64,000 nucleotides of DNA. Origin: Pedobacter sp. Leaf194 (GTDB lineage Bacteria; Bacteroidota; Bacteroidia; Sphingobacteriales; Sphingobacteriaceae). The stretch is taken from assembly GCF_001423945.1 (NCBI RefSeq), contig NZ_LMPU01000012.1:62001-126000 (forward strand). The letters run 5' to 3'. The position numbers and the translations under genes are program-made. A model generated the notes under the pieces. The model was not told where the DNA came from. It made no database searches and saw only the letters and a program-made list of their open reading frames with translations. Shown piece after piece: positions 18,933 to 28,540 of this stretch; the stretch's first letter is position 1; every line of letters begins with the position of its first letter.

Positions 18933-21920
18933 TTAGAATGATGCACTTACACCGAAGCTGAAAGTTCTTGTTTTTGGATAATAGTTATTGTTATCAATTC
19001 CCGGCGTTAAACCACCAATATTAATTTCGGGGTCGATACCGCTGTAATTTGTAATTACAAACAGATTGTTTGCAGTAACATAGAGCCTTACCGCTTTAAT
19101 TGAAGGTGTTTTAGGTTTTATGGTGTAGCCAAGTGTTGCATTGTCTAAGCGCAGGTAAGAACCACTTTCAAGAAAACGATCAGAAATCAGGTAAGCATTT
19201 ATATCGTTGAACGATTCGCCAACAGTAAATCTTGGTATATTTTGCAGCTTTGCATCAGCAGGATTATTTAACGAAGCTGCTGTAGCATTCAAAATTTTGT
19301 TTCCCAATACTCCGCGAACTAAAAAGTTTAAATCCCAGTTCTTGTAGCTGAAACTGTTGGCCCAGCCATAAATTAATTTCGGTTGTGCATCGCCAGCAAT
19401 TTTTGCATCGGTTGTTAAAGGTTGTGTAGCAATGGTTTGTCCGGCAGCATTTATGTATGTACTCACGCCTGCAGCATTTTTACCAGCATAATTCCATAAA
19501 TTAAATGTACCCAGCGCAAAGCCAGGCTGAATTAGCTGACTGTAGTTTCCAGATTGTCCTTTTCCACCTAACTGTGCTGTTTGAATGGCAGCAATTTTAT
19601 AAAAATCATCAGACAGCGTCTGAACAACGTTTTTATTGTGTGCGATATTTGGCGAAGTTGTCCACCTGAAGTTATTGGTTTTCAAAGCAACTGCATTTAA
19701 TGAAAGCTCGATACCAGTGTTTTTAATTTTACCTACGTTGGCGGTAATAGTTGGAAGGAAAAACTGAGTGGTAGAAACCTCGTAACGGTCGTAGATTAAA
19801 TCGGAGGTTTGTTTAACATAAAAATCTAAGGAACCGGTAATCCTGTCTTTGAATAGACCGAAATCTAAACCAATGTTTGTGGTTGCAGTACTCTCCCATT
19901 TCAAATCGGGGTTTTCATTTCTTACCGGCCCAATTGCATTACTGATGTTTCCGTTATTCAGGAATTTGTTACTGCCTGAAAGCGTTCCATAAATTAGTAA
20001 AGATGAAAACGCATCAAAGCCCAGGCTGTTACCTGATACACCGTAGCCTGCACGAAGTTTTAAATCACTGATTACCGGAACCGCCTGCATAAAATCTTCA
20101 CTGATGATTCTCCATCCTGCAGAAACTGCCGGAAATAAACCCCAACGATTGTTTCTTCCGAAAGCCGAGGAACCATCATCCCTTAACGATGCCTGGAACA
20201 AATACCGCTCATTATAGTTGTACTGAACCCTGCCGTAGTAAGATATCAACCTCAACGTAGAAATTGGCGCATTGTTAAACGCAATTTGCGATAGTAAAGT
20301 TGGGTTAGAGAGAAAAAGGTTGTTATAACCTAAGTTATCATTAGAAAAATTTTGTGTCGTTACACCAAAGCCATCATTGGTTCTGTCTTCCTGCCAGGAG
20401 TAACCACCAAGTAGTTTTAAACTGTGTTTTCCAAAGGTTTTATCGTAGTTAAAATAGCCTTCCAACGCCTGACTTTTATTCAGCACATCGATTTTTTGTG
20501 CCTGGCCGTTAACACCTCTGGCCAAACCAGATTGGCTGTTCAGGTAGGTGCTGTAATTATTCTGGTCTCTTTGTGATGAAACGCTTGCTGTAAATTTCAA
20601 ACCATCGATAATGTTTACCTGGGCCATTCCATTAATTAACGTTTTATTGTTCAGGTTAGCAATTGCATTATTATCTACAATTGATAAGGGGTTTCTCGTT
20701 CCACTTCCGGTACGGTTGTAGTTTTCCTTGTAAGTACCATCAGTATTAAAAGGACTAACCGTTGGCAAATAGAAAAGCATATTTGGCAAGGCCTGAGATT
20801 GGTAAATGTCTGAACTTTTCGAATTACTGTTGGTAATCGTTAAGCCTAACTTCAATCTATCATTAAAAAACTTTTGATTGAGGTAAGCCCGAACTACAGT
20901 TCTTTTTAACGATGTATTTTTTAAAATGCCTTTGTTGTCGAGGTAGTTTACACTTGCACCATAATCTGATGATTGTCCGGCGCCCCCGTAAGACAAGTTG
21001 TGGTTTTGCGAATAGCCTGTGCGCTCCACCAGCGATTGCCAGTTCGTATCAGAACCATCATCATCAACCGCATTTAAGGTTTGTTTGTTATCGGCTAAAT
21101 ATTGTCTCAGCTCGGGTGCTGAAAGCATGTCGTACTTTTTTGAAACTTTTTCTACGGCGGCATAACCACTATATGATAAGCGGGCCTGTCCGTTTTTGGA
21201 CCTTTTGGTGGTAACGATTATAACGCCGTTTGCTGCTCTCGAACCATAAATTGCTGTAGAAGATGCATCTTTCAGAATGTCGATATTTTCGATATCGGAA
21301 GGTGCAAGCAAATCGATTGAAGCACCCGGAACGCCATCAATAACATAGAATGGTTCCTGTGCGGCTCCTTCTCTTAAGGTAGAGGGACCACGCAAAATGG
21401 TTGATGGCTTTGCATTTGGGTCGCCACTTTTTGTAACGTTTAAGCCAGCAACTTTTCCTTGTAACAATTGCGCCGGATTGACCAACACACCCTGATTAAA
21501 TTCTTCGGCTTTAATGGAAGTAACGGCGCCGGTTAAATCTTTCTTATTCGCCGTACCGTAACCGATAACAACCACATCTTTCAAAGTTTGATTGTCGGGC
21601 ATCAGCGTTACATTAATCGTTGTCTGGTTTCCAACTGCAATTTCTTTTGTTAATCCACCTAGCATAGAATAGGTAATAACATCTGTACTTTTTGCCTGAA
21701 TGTTGTAAATACCATCTGCATTTGTAGAGGTCCCGCTGTTGCTTCCCTTAATCCGAATGGTTACGCCAGGAACAGCCTGATTGCTTTCATCAACAACCTT
21801 ACCGGTAACATTTTTTACGTTTTGTGCAAAAAGACTAAATGAAAGGAAAAATAACAATGCGGTAAAACATTGCCATTTTGCAATAAAAGACAAATAATGG
21901 AATTTGTAGTTTTGTTTCAT
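18933..21920 (-). CDS. SusC/RagA family TonB-linked outer-membrane protein (phosphoester locus, second pair)
   Basis: 995 residues from the ATG at 21920. I prefer this start because it begins a proper signal peptide (MKQNYKFHY...LFFLSFSLFAQ), whereas the longer frame adds 26 non-signal residues. After the signal come a CarboxypepD_reg-like domain (VTGKVVDESNQAVPGVTIRIKG), a TonB-box-like stretch with KDVVVIGYG, the plug domain with VPGASIDLLAPSDIENIDILKDASSTAIYGSRAANG broken across two motifs, and a 22-strand barrel ending in TFSFGVSASF. It imports oligomers with energy from TonB. First gene of a five-or-more gene operon (SusC, SusD, PLC, AP, PHP, fusion AP). Confidence 0.95.
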   Translation of the reverse strand: MKQNYKFHYLSFIAKWQCFTALLFFLSFSLFAQNVKNVTGKVVDESNQAVPGVTIRIKGSNSGTSTNADGIYNIQAKSTDVITYSMLGGLTKEIAVGNQTTINVTLMPDNQTLKDVVVIGYGTANKKDLTGAVTSIKAEEFNQGVLVNPAQLLQGKVAGLNVTKSGDPNAKPSTILRGPSTLREGAAQEPFYVIDGVPGASIDLLAPSDIENIDILKDASSTAIYGSRAANGVIIVTTKRSKNGQARLSYSGYAAVEKVSKKYDMLSAPELRQYLADNKQTLNAVDDDGSDTNWQSLVERTGYSQNHNLSYGGAGQSSDYGASVNYLDNKGILKNTSLKRTVVRAYLNQKFFNDRLKLGLTITNSNSKSSDIYQSQALPNMLFYLPTVSPFNTDGTYKENYNRTGSGTRNPLSIVDNNAIANLNNKTLINGMAQVNIIDGLKFTASVSSQRDQNNYSTYLNSQSGLARGVNGQAQKIDVLNKSQALEGYFNYDKTFGKHSLKLLGGYSWQEDRTNDGFGVTTQNFSNDNLGYNNLFLSNPTLLSQIAFNNAPISTLRLISYYGRVQYNYNERYLFQASLRDDGSSAFGRNNRWGLFPAVSAGWRIISEDFMQAVPVISDLKLRAGYGVSGNSLGFDAFSSLLIYGTLSGSNKFLNNGNISNAIGPVRNENPDLKWESTATTNIGLDFGLFKDRITGSLDFYVKQTSDLIYDRYEVSTTQFFLPTITANVGKIKNTGIELSLNAVALKTNNFRWTTSPNIAHNKNVVQTLSDDFYKIAAIQTAQLGGKGQSGNYSQLIQPGFALGTFNLWNYAGKNAAGVSTYINAAGQTIATQPLTTDAKIAGDAQPKLIYGWANSFSYKNWDLNFLVRGVLGNKILNATAASLNNPADAKLQNIPRFTVGESFNDINAYLISDRFLESGSYLRLDNATLGYTIKPKTPSIKAVRLYVTANNLFVITNYSGIDPEINIGGLTPGIDNNNYYPKTRTFSFGVSASF

Positions 21921-22303
21921 GAATGATTTGTTATGAATGTTTGGATTACGCAGTTGAGCATACCGTAGATGAAATGCTCGTTGCGCCACAAAGATCACCT
22001 GGATGCGTTAGCAATTTGGTTAGCCAGGGTTATTAAATTGTTAAAATAACCGAGCTATTTAAATTGAATATTAAGAGAATAGGCATTTAAGAATCGAAAC
22101 CGAATATTAACTTAACATGTACCACATATGGTTAAATTAAAATGCGTTTTCCGCATTGCGGATATTAAATTCCAATAAAAAAGGAGGCACAAAGGTGACT
22201 CCTTAGTATGCAGGCAGAAGTTTGTTAATGCTTTATTTTGAATTGCTTTAGCCCTTTAATTAATCGCTATATCGCTCGGTTAACAATTCAGCACCATCTG
22301 AAA
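21921..22303. promoter_or_regulatory. Leader of the second SusC operon with a shared motif and two hairpins
   Basis: This 383-bp gap holds TTAACATGT at 22112-22120, also found at nearly the same distance upstream of the other SusC of this locus (28266-28274). It also has direct GTTATTA/GTTAAAA repeats 11 bp apart (22029-22035, 22040-22046). Two small hairpins follow: AATGCG/CGCATT (22141-22157) and AAGGAG/CTCCTT (22181-22204). No exact TAnnTTTG promoter is visible on the minus strand. The repeats recall the layout of Pho boxes, but assignment is inference. Confidence 0.4.
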
Positions 22304-23212
22304 TCAGTTGCTGTGTAAGCCAGCTTTTTTCAAATAAATGAGTAAATCACTTGGCCTGTCTGTTTGCAAAATTGATGGCTTTTTTTCAATTAGCCAACCC
22401 CAGCTTTCCTTTTTCTGGTTTTGCTCAACAGCCCGGTCATCATCATGTCCACCATTAAGTGATGGCCAAAGACTGTTTAACCAAACAACCTGTTTCTTGG
22501 CAATTTGTGGTATTGCATTAATGCTTTCAAGAGAATCAGTATCAAAAATTGGTTGAATGATGCTTCGCTTGTTAGGCAAATAACTGCTGGCAATGGCAGC
22601 AAAATCATTTCGTTTCATGTTTACAACCACCATCAAATATGCTTGCTCTGGTACATTTTCATCCTTTTTTAGCTTAGCATAATCAACATTGTCACCAACA
22701 TTTACTATCGCCTGGCTCAAAGTTCCTGTTTCTGAGAGTATCTGGAAAACCTGCTTTAGGTGATCGTTACCTTTATCAACGTTAACGATAATTTTACCTT
22801 TCGCAGCCAACATCATATCTTTCATTGTCGGAATAGAATGCGTTGTAACCCTCCTCAAGGCATTTTTAAGCTTAAATTTTAGTATCTCATCGAGCGTGTA
22901 ATCACTCACCTTCCCTTTTGCATTTGTCGTTCTGTCTACCGTGTTGTCGTGCATCACCACCATCTGGCTGTCCTTGGTCATTTTAACATCGAGTTCCATA
23001 ATATCGAAACCTTTTTCGATGGAATTTAAAAGCGCCTGCATAGAATTTTCAGGTGCATTCCGCCAGTCGCCGCGGTGCGCTGCAACTAAAATACGCTTAC
23101 TATTACCATTAAAAACTGCGGCAAGTTTTGCGGATGGATTTTGCGCATTTGCCGAAAATAATGCCGTTGAAAAAATTAAAAAAACAAATATCTTCTTCGT
23201 GTATTGTTTCAT
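22304..23212 (-). CDS. Glycerophosphodiester phosphodiesterase, secreted
   Basis: 302 residues with signal peptide (cleavage near NAQ, residue 24). GDPD motifs are clear: AHRGDWRNAPENS with His46 and Arg47, ELDVKMTKD with Glu73 and Asp75, VMHDNTVDRTTN with His88, a lysine in VNVDKGND, and the C-terminal LQTDRPSDLL. It hydrolyses glycerophosphodiesters to glycerol-3-phosphate and an alcohol in the periplasm. It lies 69 bp after the first SusD and is separated from it by a strong hairpin, so its expression is probably lower than that of SusCD. Confidence 0.93.
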   Translation of the reverse strand: MKQYTKKIFVFLIFSTALFSANAQNPSAKLAAVFNGNSKRILVAAHRGDWRNAPENSMQALLNSIEKGFDIMELDVKMTKDSQMVVMHDNTVDRTTNAKGKVSDYTLDEILKFKLKNALRRVTTHSIPTMKDMMLAAKGKIIVNVDKGNDHLKQVFQILSETGTLSQAIVNVGDNVDYAKLKKDENVPEQAYLMVVVNMKRNDFAAIASSYLPNKRSIIQPIFDTDSLESINAIPQIAKKQVVWLNSLWPSLNGGHDDDRAVEQNQKKESWGWLIEKKPSILQTDRPSDLLIYLKKAGLHSN

Positions 23213-23234
23213 TTAGTGTTGGTTAAAAGTTAAA

Positions 23235-23261
23235 AATGGCGACTGAAGATCAGTCGCCATT
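23235..23261 (-). terminator. Intra-operon hairpin between SusD and GDPD
   Basis: A 12-bp perfect stem (AATGGCGACTGA/TCAGTCGCCATT) with a 3-nt loop. On the minus strand it is followed by TTTTTAACTTTTAA. It is strong enough to be a partial terminator or an mRNA 3'-end stabiliser that keeps SusCD mRNA in excess over the enzyme gene. Confidence 0.75.
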
Positions 23262-23281
23262 AAACATCAATTTACTTTAAA

Positions 23282-24808
23282 TTAATAGCCAGGGTTTTGA
23301 TACATCTTCGCTGGATCTAGTTTCACTTCATCAAACGGAATTGGAAAGTAACGATCTTTTGTAGAGACGTTAGCAAGTTTTGCAATGCCATAGAGAGCCT
23401 GAGGCTTGGCTTTTAAATAGGTTACTAATTCTGTAGCAGAGAAATTTCTAATTAAATCGAACCACCGGTGGTGTTCAAAAGCAAGTTCAACGCGTCTTTC
23501 GTGCAGAATTGCTAATTTCATTGTCGGATAATTAGCGGCGTATAAAGGATCGGTTTTAGCAACTGCGTAAAGCGGTTTTCCGGCTCGTACCCTAACCATA
23601 TCAAGGTATTGTGCGGCAAGCGCATCATTTCCCTGCAAGTTAGCAACTTCAGCAAGCATCAAAATTACATCGGCGTAGCGCATCATTATCCAATCATTGC
23701 CACCATAGCCATTAACCGTTGCTGCAGCACTTGCATCGCGGAATTTGGTGATGAACCAATCTTTAACGTTAGCATCATTTGCAAACTTTACAGAAAAATC
23801 TTTCCGTAAATCACCGGTTTCGTATTCGTTGATTAAATCTGCCTTAACATTACCGCCAATTCCGGTAGCAACCTTTAACGAATTTATAGATTCCCCCCTC
23901 GCCTGGTTATTCGCCGCAATGCTTGAGCTGTAATTTAAATCGCCCTGTTTATAAGAAATCTGAAAAATCAGTTCTTTGCAGGTAGATTTTTTTGCAACAT
24001 CAAAAACATCCTGATACGGAATTTCTGATAAACTGCCGAACCCCCGCATGTTATAAGCGGCGAGCAAATAAGTGTTTGCGCTGGCGAGGTTTTCAGTTTT
24101 GCTGGCAGGCAGCGTTGCAGCCATTGTTAAATATACTTTGCCTAAGTAGGCATTAATAGCCGCTTTAGACGTACGACCAATGCCCGCAACAGGCTGAAAA
24201 TTAGGCAAGTCGCTATTCAGTGCATCTTTCAAATCGGCTACAATCTGTGCATATACCTCTGCTTCAGGTACCCTGAATGTACTCGCAGCTATTTCTTCGG
24301 TAGTAGTAAGCTGTTTAGTTACCAAAGGTACAGGCCCCCACTTTCTAACCAGTTCAAAATACATTATCGCCCTGATAAATTTTGCTTCTGCACTGTAAAT
24401 ATTTTTATTTGCGGCCGTTGTGAAGGTCGCCTTGTCGATATTAGACAGGATTACATTACTTCTTGTTATAGATTGATAAAGCGCAAGCCAATGGCTTTTC
24501 AGGTATGAATTACTGGGAAGTAAAGAAAAATCATTAAACTGAAACGGTTCACCTGCGTTACTCTGGTTATCATTACGGCCTGCATCGTCCGAACGTTCAT
24601 CAGTAAATAGTCCGCTGTTTTCGCCCATGGTGTTGCTGCTTCGCAAAGATTGATATGCGCCGTTTACAGCCAGCAATACGTCATTTTCAGATTTAAAATA
24701 GTTATCGACGATTACCGCATTTGGGTTTGTTTGCTGTAAAAATTCTTTTTTGCACGAGCTGAAACAAACAGCGATGCATAAAGCGGGAATTAAAGTATAT
24801 TTTTTCAT
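23282..24808 (-). CDS. SusD/RagB family outer-membrane lipoprotein (phosphoester locus, first pair)
   Basis: 508 residues. Lipoprotein signal MKKYTLIPALCIAVCFSSCKK with lipobox Cys19. Family features are NAVIVDNYFKSENDVLLAVNG near residue 33 (broken motif), AEAKFIRAIMYFELVRKWG near residue 140, and the C-terminal RVRAGKPLYA...ILHERRVELAFEHHRWFDLIR, PIPFDEVKLDP and QNPGY. Surface-exposed ligand-binding partner of the adjacent SusC, which lies 11 bp upstream and is interrupted by a stop codon. If SusC is not functional, this protein has lost its channel unless it pairs with the second one. Confidence 0.95.
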   Translation of the reverse strand: MKKYTLIPALCIAVCFSSCKKEFLQQTNPNAVIVDNYFKSENDVLLAVNGAYQSLRSSNTMGENSGLFTDERSDDAGRNDNQSNAGEPFQFNDFSLLPSNSYLKSHWLALYQSITRSNVILSNIDKATFTTAANKNIYSAEAKFIRAIMYFELVRKWGPVPLVTKQLTTTEEIAASTFRVPEAEVYAQIVADLKDALNSDLPNFQPVAGIGRTSKAAINAYLGKVYLTMAATLPASKTENLASANTYLLAAYNMRGFGSLSEIPYQDVFDVAKKSTCKELIFQISYKQGDLNYSSSIAANNQARGESINSLKVATGIGGNVKADLINEYETGDLRKDFSVKFANDANVKDWFITKFRDASAAATVNGYGGNDWIMMRYADVILMLAEVANLQGNDALAAQYLDMVRVRAGKPLYAVAKTDPLYAANYPTMKLAILHERRVELAFEHHRWFDLIRNFSATELVTYLKAKPQALYGIAKLANVSTKDRYFPIPFDEVKLDPAKMYQNPGY

Positions 24809-24819
24809 TTTGTTAAATT

Positions 24820-27800
24820 CTAGAAAGTCAATTTTACGCCAACATTATAAGTTCTCGCTAAAGGGTAATTTCCGTAATCAACGCCAGGCGTTAAATTCGA
24901 ACCACCGCTATAATCTACTTCCGGGTTGTATCCTTTGTAATCGGTAATTGTAAATGCGTTATCCACGCTTGCGTAAACGCGAACGTTGCTTACTTTCAAA
25001 GTTGTTGCCAGGCTTTTAGGGAATGTATATCCTAAAGTGATGTTTGTACACCTGAAATATGAACCATCCTGAATGTAGAATGACGACAAACGCGTACTGT
25101 TACTTTGCGTACCTGCACGTGAAGCACGATAATTTAAACCACTTCCCGGGTTTGCTTCATTCCTGTAGCGGTCGGCCACGTCTACATACTGGTTGCCAGA
25201 ACCCTCGAAATTATAAAGATAATAGTCCTGGCCATCCAAAACCTGATTGCCATAAGAGCCGTTGAAAGACGCCCTTAAATCGATCGTTCTATATGATGTG
25301 TTTAATGCAAAACCGTAAGTGAATTTTGGATATGGTGTACCAATTACTGTTTTATCAGCATCGTTAACAATGCCATTGCCATCTGTATCCTGAAAATACA
25401 AATCGCCGATTTTTGCCGGGTTTGTGGCCGATGCCGAAGGCGCTACCTTGCCAACATTATCTGCGGTTAATCTACCTAGGGCCTTGAAACCATAAAACAT
25501 CCCAACAGGCTGCCCTTCCTGGGTGATGTGCGTTAGGTAGGAACGTTCAGCGCCATTGGTTAAAATCGTGCTCGCTCCGCCCATATTTAAAACCTCGTTG
25601 CGGTTAACCGCGATATTGCCGCTCAAACCAAAGGTAAAATGCTCTTTTTGTACAATTCTGCCATCAACCTGCACATCAAAACCTTTGTTGCGGATTTTAC
25701 TATCTGCAAGGTTAGTTAATATTGATGATGTTCCAGATATTGCAGAAATAGATTGATTAAACAATAAATTGTACGAATAACTTAGGTAATAGTTAGCAAT
25801 AACGGATACTCGGTTTTTAAACAAACCTACATCGGCACCGAAATTGTATTGCGAGGTTGATTCCCATCCCAGGCTTCCGTCCTGAATAGCATTTGGCCAA
25901 ATTGCAGTCGAAATTGAGTTACCGAAAACAACCCCACCCGGCGAACTCATTTCCTGTTGGGTTCTGTAGTTTGGAATGTTATTATTTCCACTTAAACCCC
26001 AGCTTGCTCGAATTTTAACAGTAGACTGCTCGCCAAGAAAATTGTTGTAAAATTCTTCTTCTGATAAGCTCCAGCCCGCTGCAACAGATGGAAAATTCCC
26101 GTATTTATTTAATGGTCCGAACCTTGAAGAACCATCACGACGAAAGGAACCCGTTAAAAAATATTTTCCGGCGTAATTGTAACTAAAACGGCCAAAATAA
26201 GAAAGCAATGTATTTGTTGATTTTGCAGCATTATCAAGCGCAAAAAAACTTGCATCGGCACCCTTGTCCGTTATCTCACCTATATTATCATTTTGAAAGC
26301 CTTTGGCAGAAACACGGATTAAATCACTCGTTGTCTTTTGAGCCGAATAACCTGCCAAAACATCAATTTTATGTTTACCAAATGTTTTGTTATAATTTAA
26401 TGTAAACTCTGCCAGTTGATCTATCTGTTTTAAGTTTTGTGCAATTGCGGTAGCAGCAGCAAGCGAAGCCGTTGAGTAAGGTGGATTGTTCCCATTACTC
26501 AAACTTGTTGGCAGGTAGAAATCGTATCTCTCACTGTAGGTTTGCATACCAAGATTTGCTTTAAAACTTAAACCGTCCAGAATTTTGTATGCGGCGTTGG
26601 CATTATAAGTGCTTCTGTCGCCCTTTCTAGATATTTTTAGCTGCTCCACAGTTGCTAAAGGATTTTCCGGGTTTTGGATACCATAAACCGACGCCAATGA
26701 CGCCATACCAAATTGAATCGGGTTGCCATTAGCGTCTCTCGCAGGTAAGTATGGAAGATAGATTAAGGCAGACATCATCGGACTTAAATCGTAACGCCCC
26801 TCGCGAACCTCCCGGTTGTTGTTTTGAGTATACGACATATTTGCACCCACATGCAGGCGCTCGCTAACGTTTCCATCAATATTAGCCCGGAAGTTGATTA
26901 CTTTTTGATTTGTATTAGTAACGATACCATCATTGTTCTGGTAACCACCGCTCATAAAATACCTCACATCTTTGTTGCCACCGGAAAAGGAAAGATTATG
27001 GCGTTGAAACGCCGCATTTCTGTAAAGTTCATCCTGCCAGTCGGTATTATACTTTGCAGGAATTGCCTGTTGCGTAGAGAAGTTGTATAAATCGGCTGGG
27101 ATACTTACGCTGCTTCCATTTCCAACATTTGCAATACGTGTTGCATTATTATCTCCAAACATTGCATCGTTCCATGTTTTACCAGAATTTACCCATAAAT
27201 CTTTATAGGCGTTGTTACGGCCGTCGATAAGGAGTTGGATGAACTGGTTCGCATCCAGCAATTTAACTTTTTTAGCCAATTGCGAAATGCCGCCCTGAAC
27301 ATCGTATTCAAACCGTCCTTTACCATCCTGGCCTCTTTTAGTTGTAATCAAAACTACCCCTCCCGAAGCTCTCGAACCATAAATCGCCGCAGAAGCCGCA
27401 TCTTTTAGGATGTCGATGCTTTCAATGTCTTCAGGATTTATAGAAACGTTATTTCCTGCCGGATAACCATCGATTACGTACAAAGGATCTGAACTTGCAT
27501 TGATTGAACCAATACCACGAACCCTGATTTTAGTTCCGGCATAGGGCGCACCACTGGTTTGCGAAACCTGTACACCCGCAACTTTCCCTACCAAAGCCTG
27601 ACCAACGGTTGGCGATGTTAAATTAAGCTCGGCAGCTTTAACACTGCTAATCGCCCCGGTTACATCCGATTTTCGTATTTTTTGATAACCAATTGCAACC
27701 ACTTCATCTAAAGTGTTGCTACTTTCTTTTAACGAAACGTTTAACGTGCGGGTTGTTCTAACCTATATTTCCTGCGTATCATACCCAACAAATGAAAAAA

Positions 27801-28086
27801 CGAGTGTTGCTGCTTCGTCAAGTGCTATGGAATATCTGCCGTTGCCATCTGTAACCGTTGTTTTCCTGGTTCTTTTATCGTAAACGCTAACGCCCGGAAT
27901 TGGTAGTTGATTCCCGTCGGTTACAGTACCACTTACAGTAAAAGCGAACTTATTTTTAGCAACCGGAACACTAAGGTGAGGGCTTGCCGCCAAGGTTTGA
28001 AAATTACATATTGCCAGTAATCCTATTGGCATAAGTAATCGTCTGCAGGTAAGTTTAATACCCGCTTTAAGAAGAATTGATGTCAT
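24820..28086 (-). pseudogene. SusC/RagA family TonB-linked outer-membrane protein interrupted by an in-frame amber codon
   Basis: One continuous frame of 1089 codons with a single TAG at codon 108 (complement of 27763-27765). Before it lie an N-terminal signal, the start of a CarboxypepD_reg-like domain and the end of that domain, SFVGYDTQEI. After it the same frame runs VRTTRTLNVSLKESSNTLDEVVAIGYQK and then the plug and full barrel to TYNVGVKLTF. The frame is otherwise intact, so this is a recent nonsense mutation, a sequencing error, or a stop that is read through. Internal restart at the ATG-like 27702 position would give a barrel without signal peptide, which could not reach the outer membrane. 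Pairs with the SusD 11 bp downstream. Confidence 0.88.
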
Positions 28087-28150
28087 CTTTTAATTGTTAG
28101 TAATGATTTTTTTAATAAGGCTTGAGTTATATTTTGGTGTAAGTTTTAAA

Positions 28151-28207
28151 TTTCACCTAGGCAAGGTGAAAGGGTTAATCAGCTGTTGCTATCATTCCGC
28201 AAAACTA
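28151..28207 (-). promoter_or_regulatory. Putative promoter -7 box and leader hairpin of the first SusC operon
   Basis: The complement of 28200-28207 is TAGTTTTG, an exact TAnnTTTG match. No good -33 box lies at the normal distance. The leader of about 110 nt that would result contains a hairpin TTTCACCT (28151-28158)/AGGTGAAA (28164-28171). Position fits SusC transcription start; function of the hairpin is unknown. Confidence 0.5.
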
Positions 28208-28239
28208 GGTGTGTACTTTTAACACTATGTATCGCAATT

Positions 28240-28274
28240 GTTAATTCTGTGGTTAATTTTAAAGATTAACATGT
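28240..28274. promoter_or_regulatory. Repeated GTTAATT motifs and TTAACATGT upstream of the first SusC
   Basis: GTTAATT occurs at 28240-28246 and 28252-28258, 12 bp apart, followed by TTAACATGT at 28266-28274. The last motif is repeated at 22112-22120 upstream of the second SusC, at 180 and 192 bp from the respective start codons. This suggests a common activator for the two halves of the locus; a phosphate-response regulator would fit the gene content. Rest of the 454-bp divergent gap (28087-28540) shows no gene. Confidence 0.4.
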
Positions 28275-28426
28275 TTGATCGGAACCATTCATAGCTAGAA
28301 GCATTCTTCATCATCAGCATTAATTGACTGTAACCACTGGCAGCAGCTGATTTGCATATGCCTGCCGAATAGCTTTGTTATTGCAGCTTATATTAATGCA
28401 TATTTTGAGCTTAGAATTAAGATGTG

Positions 28427-28455
28427 TTTGTATATTAGCGTCGGAACTACGTTTG
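28427..28455 (+). promoter_or_regulatory. Promoter of the GH95 gene
   Basis: TTTG at 28427-28430, 17 bp, TACGTTTG at 28448-28455, an exact -7 consensus. Start of transcription would lie about 80 bp before the ATG at 28541. Confidence 0.6.
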
Positions 28456-28540
28456 TTTATGCTCAAGGAGAAACTTGAACTTTCTGATTGCTCACTGTGC
28501 CTTTTAAGATGTTTTCATTCCAAATAACACCAACAACGAT

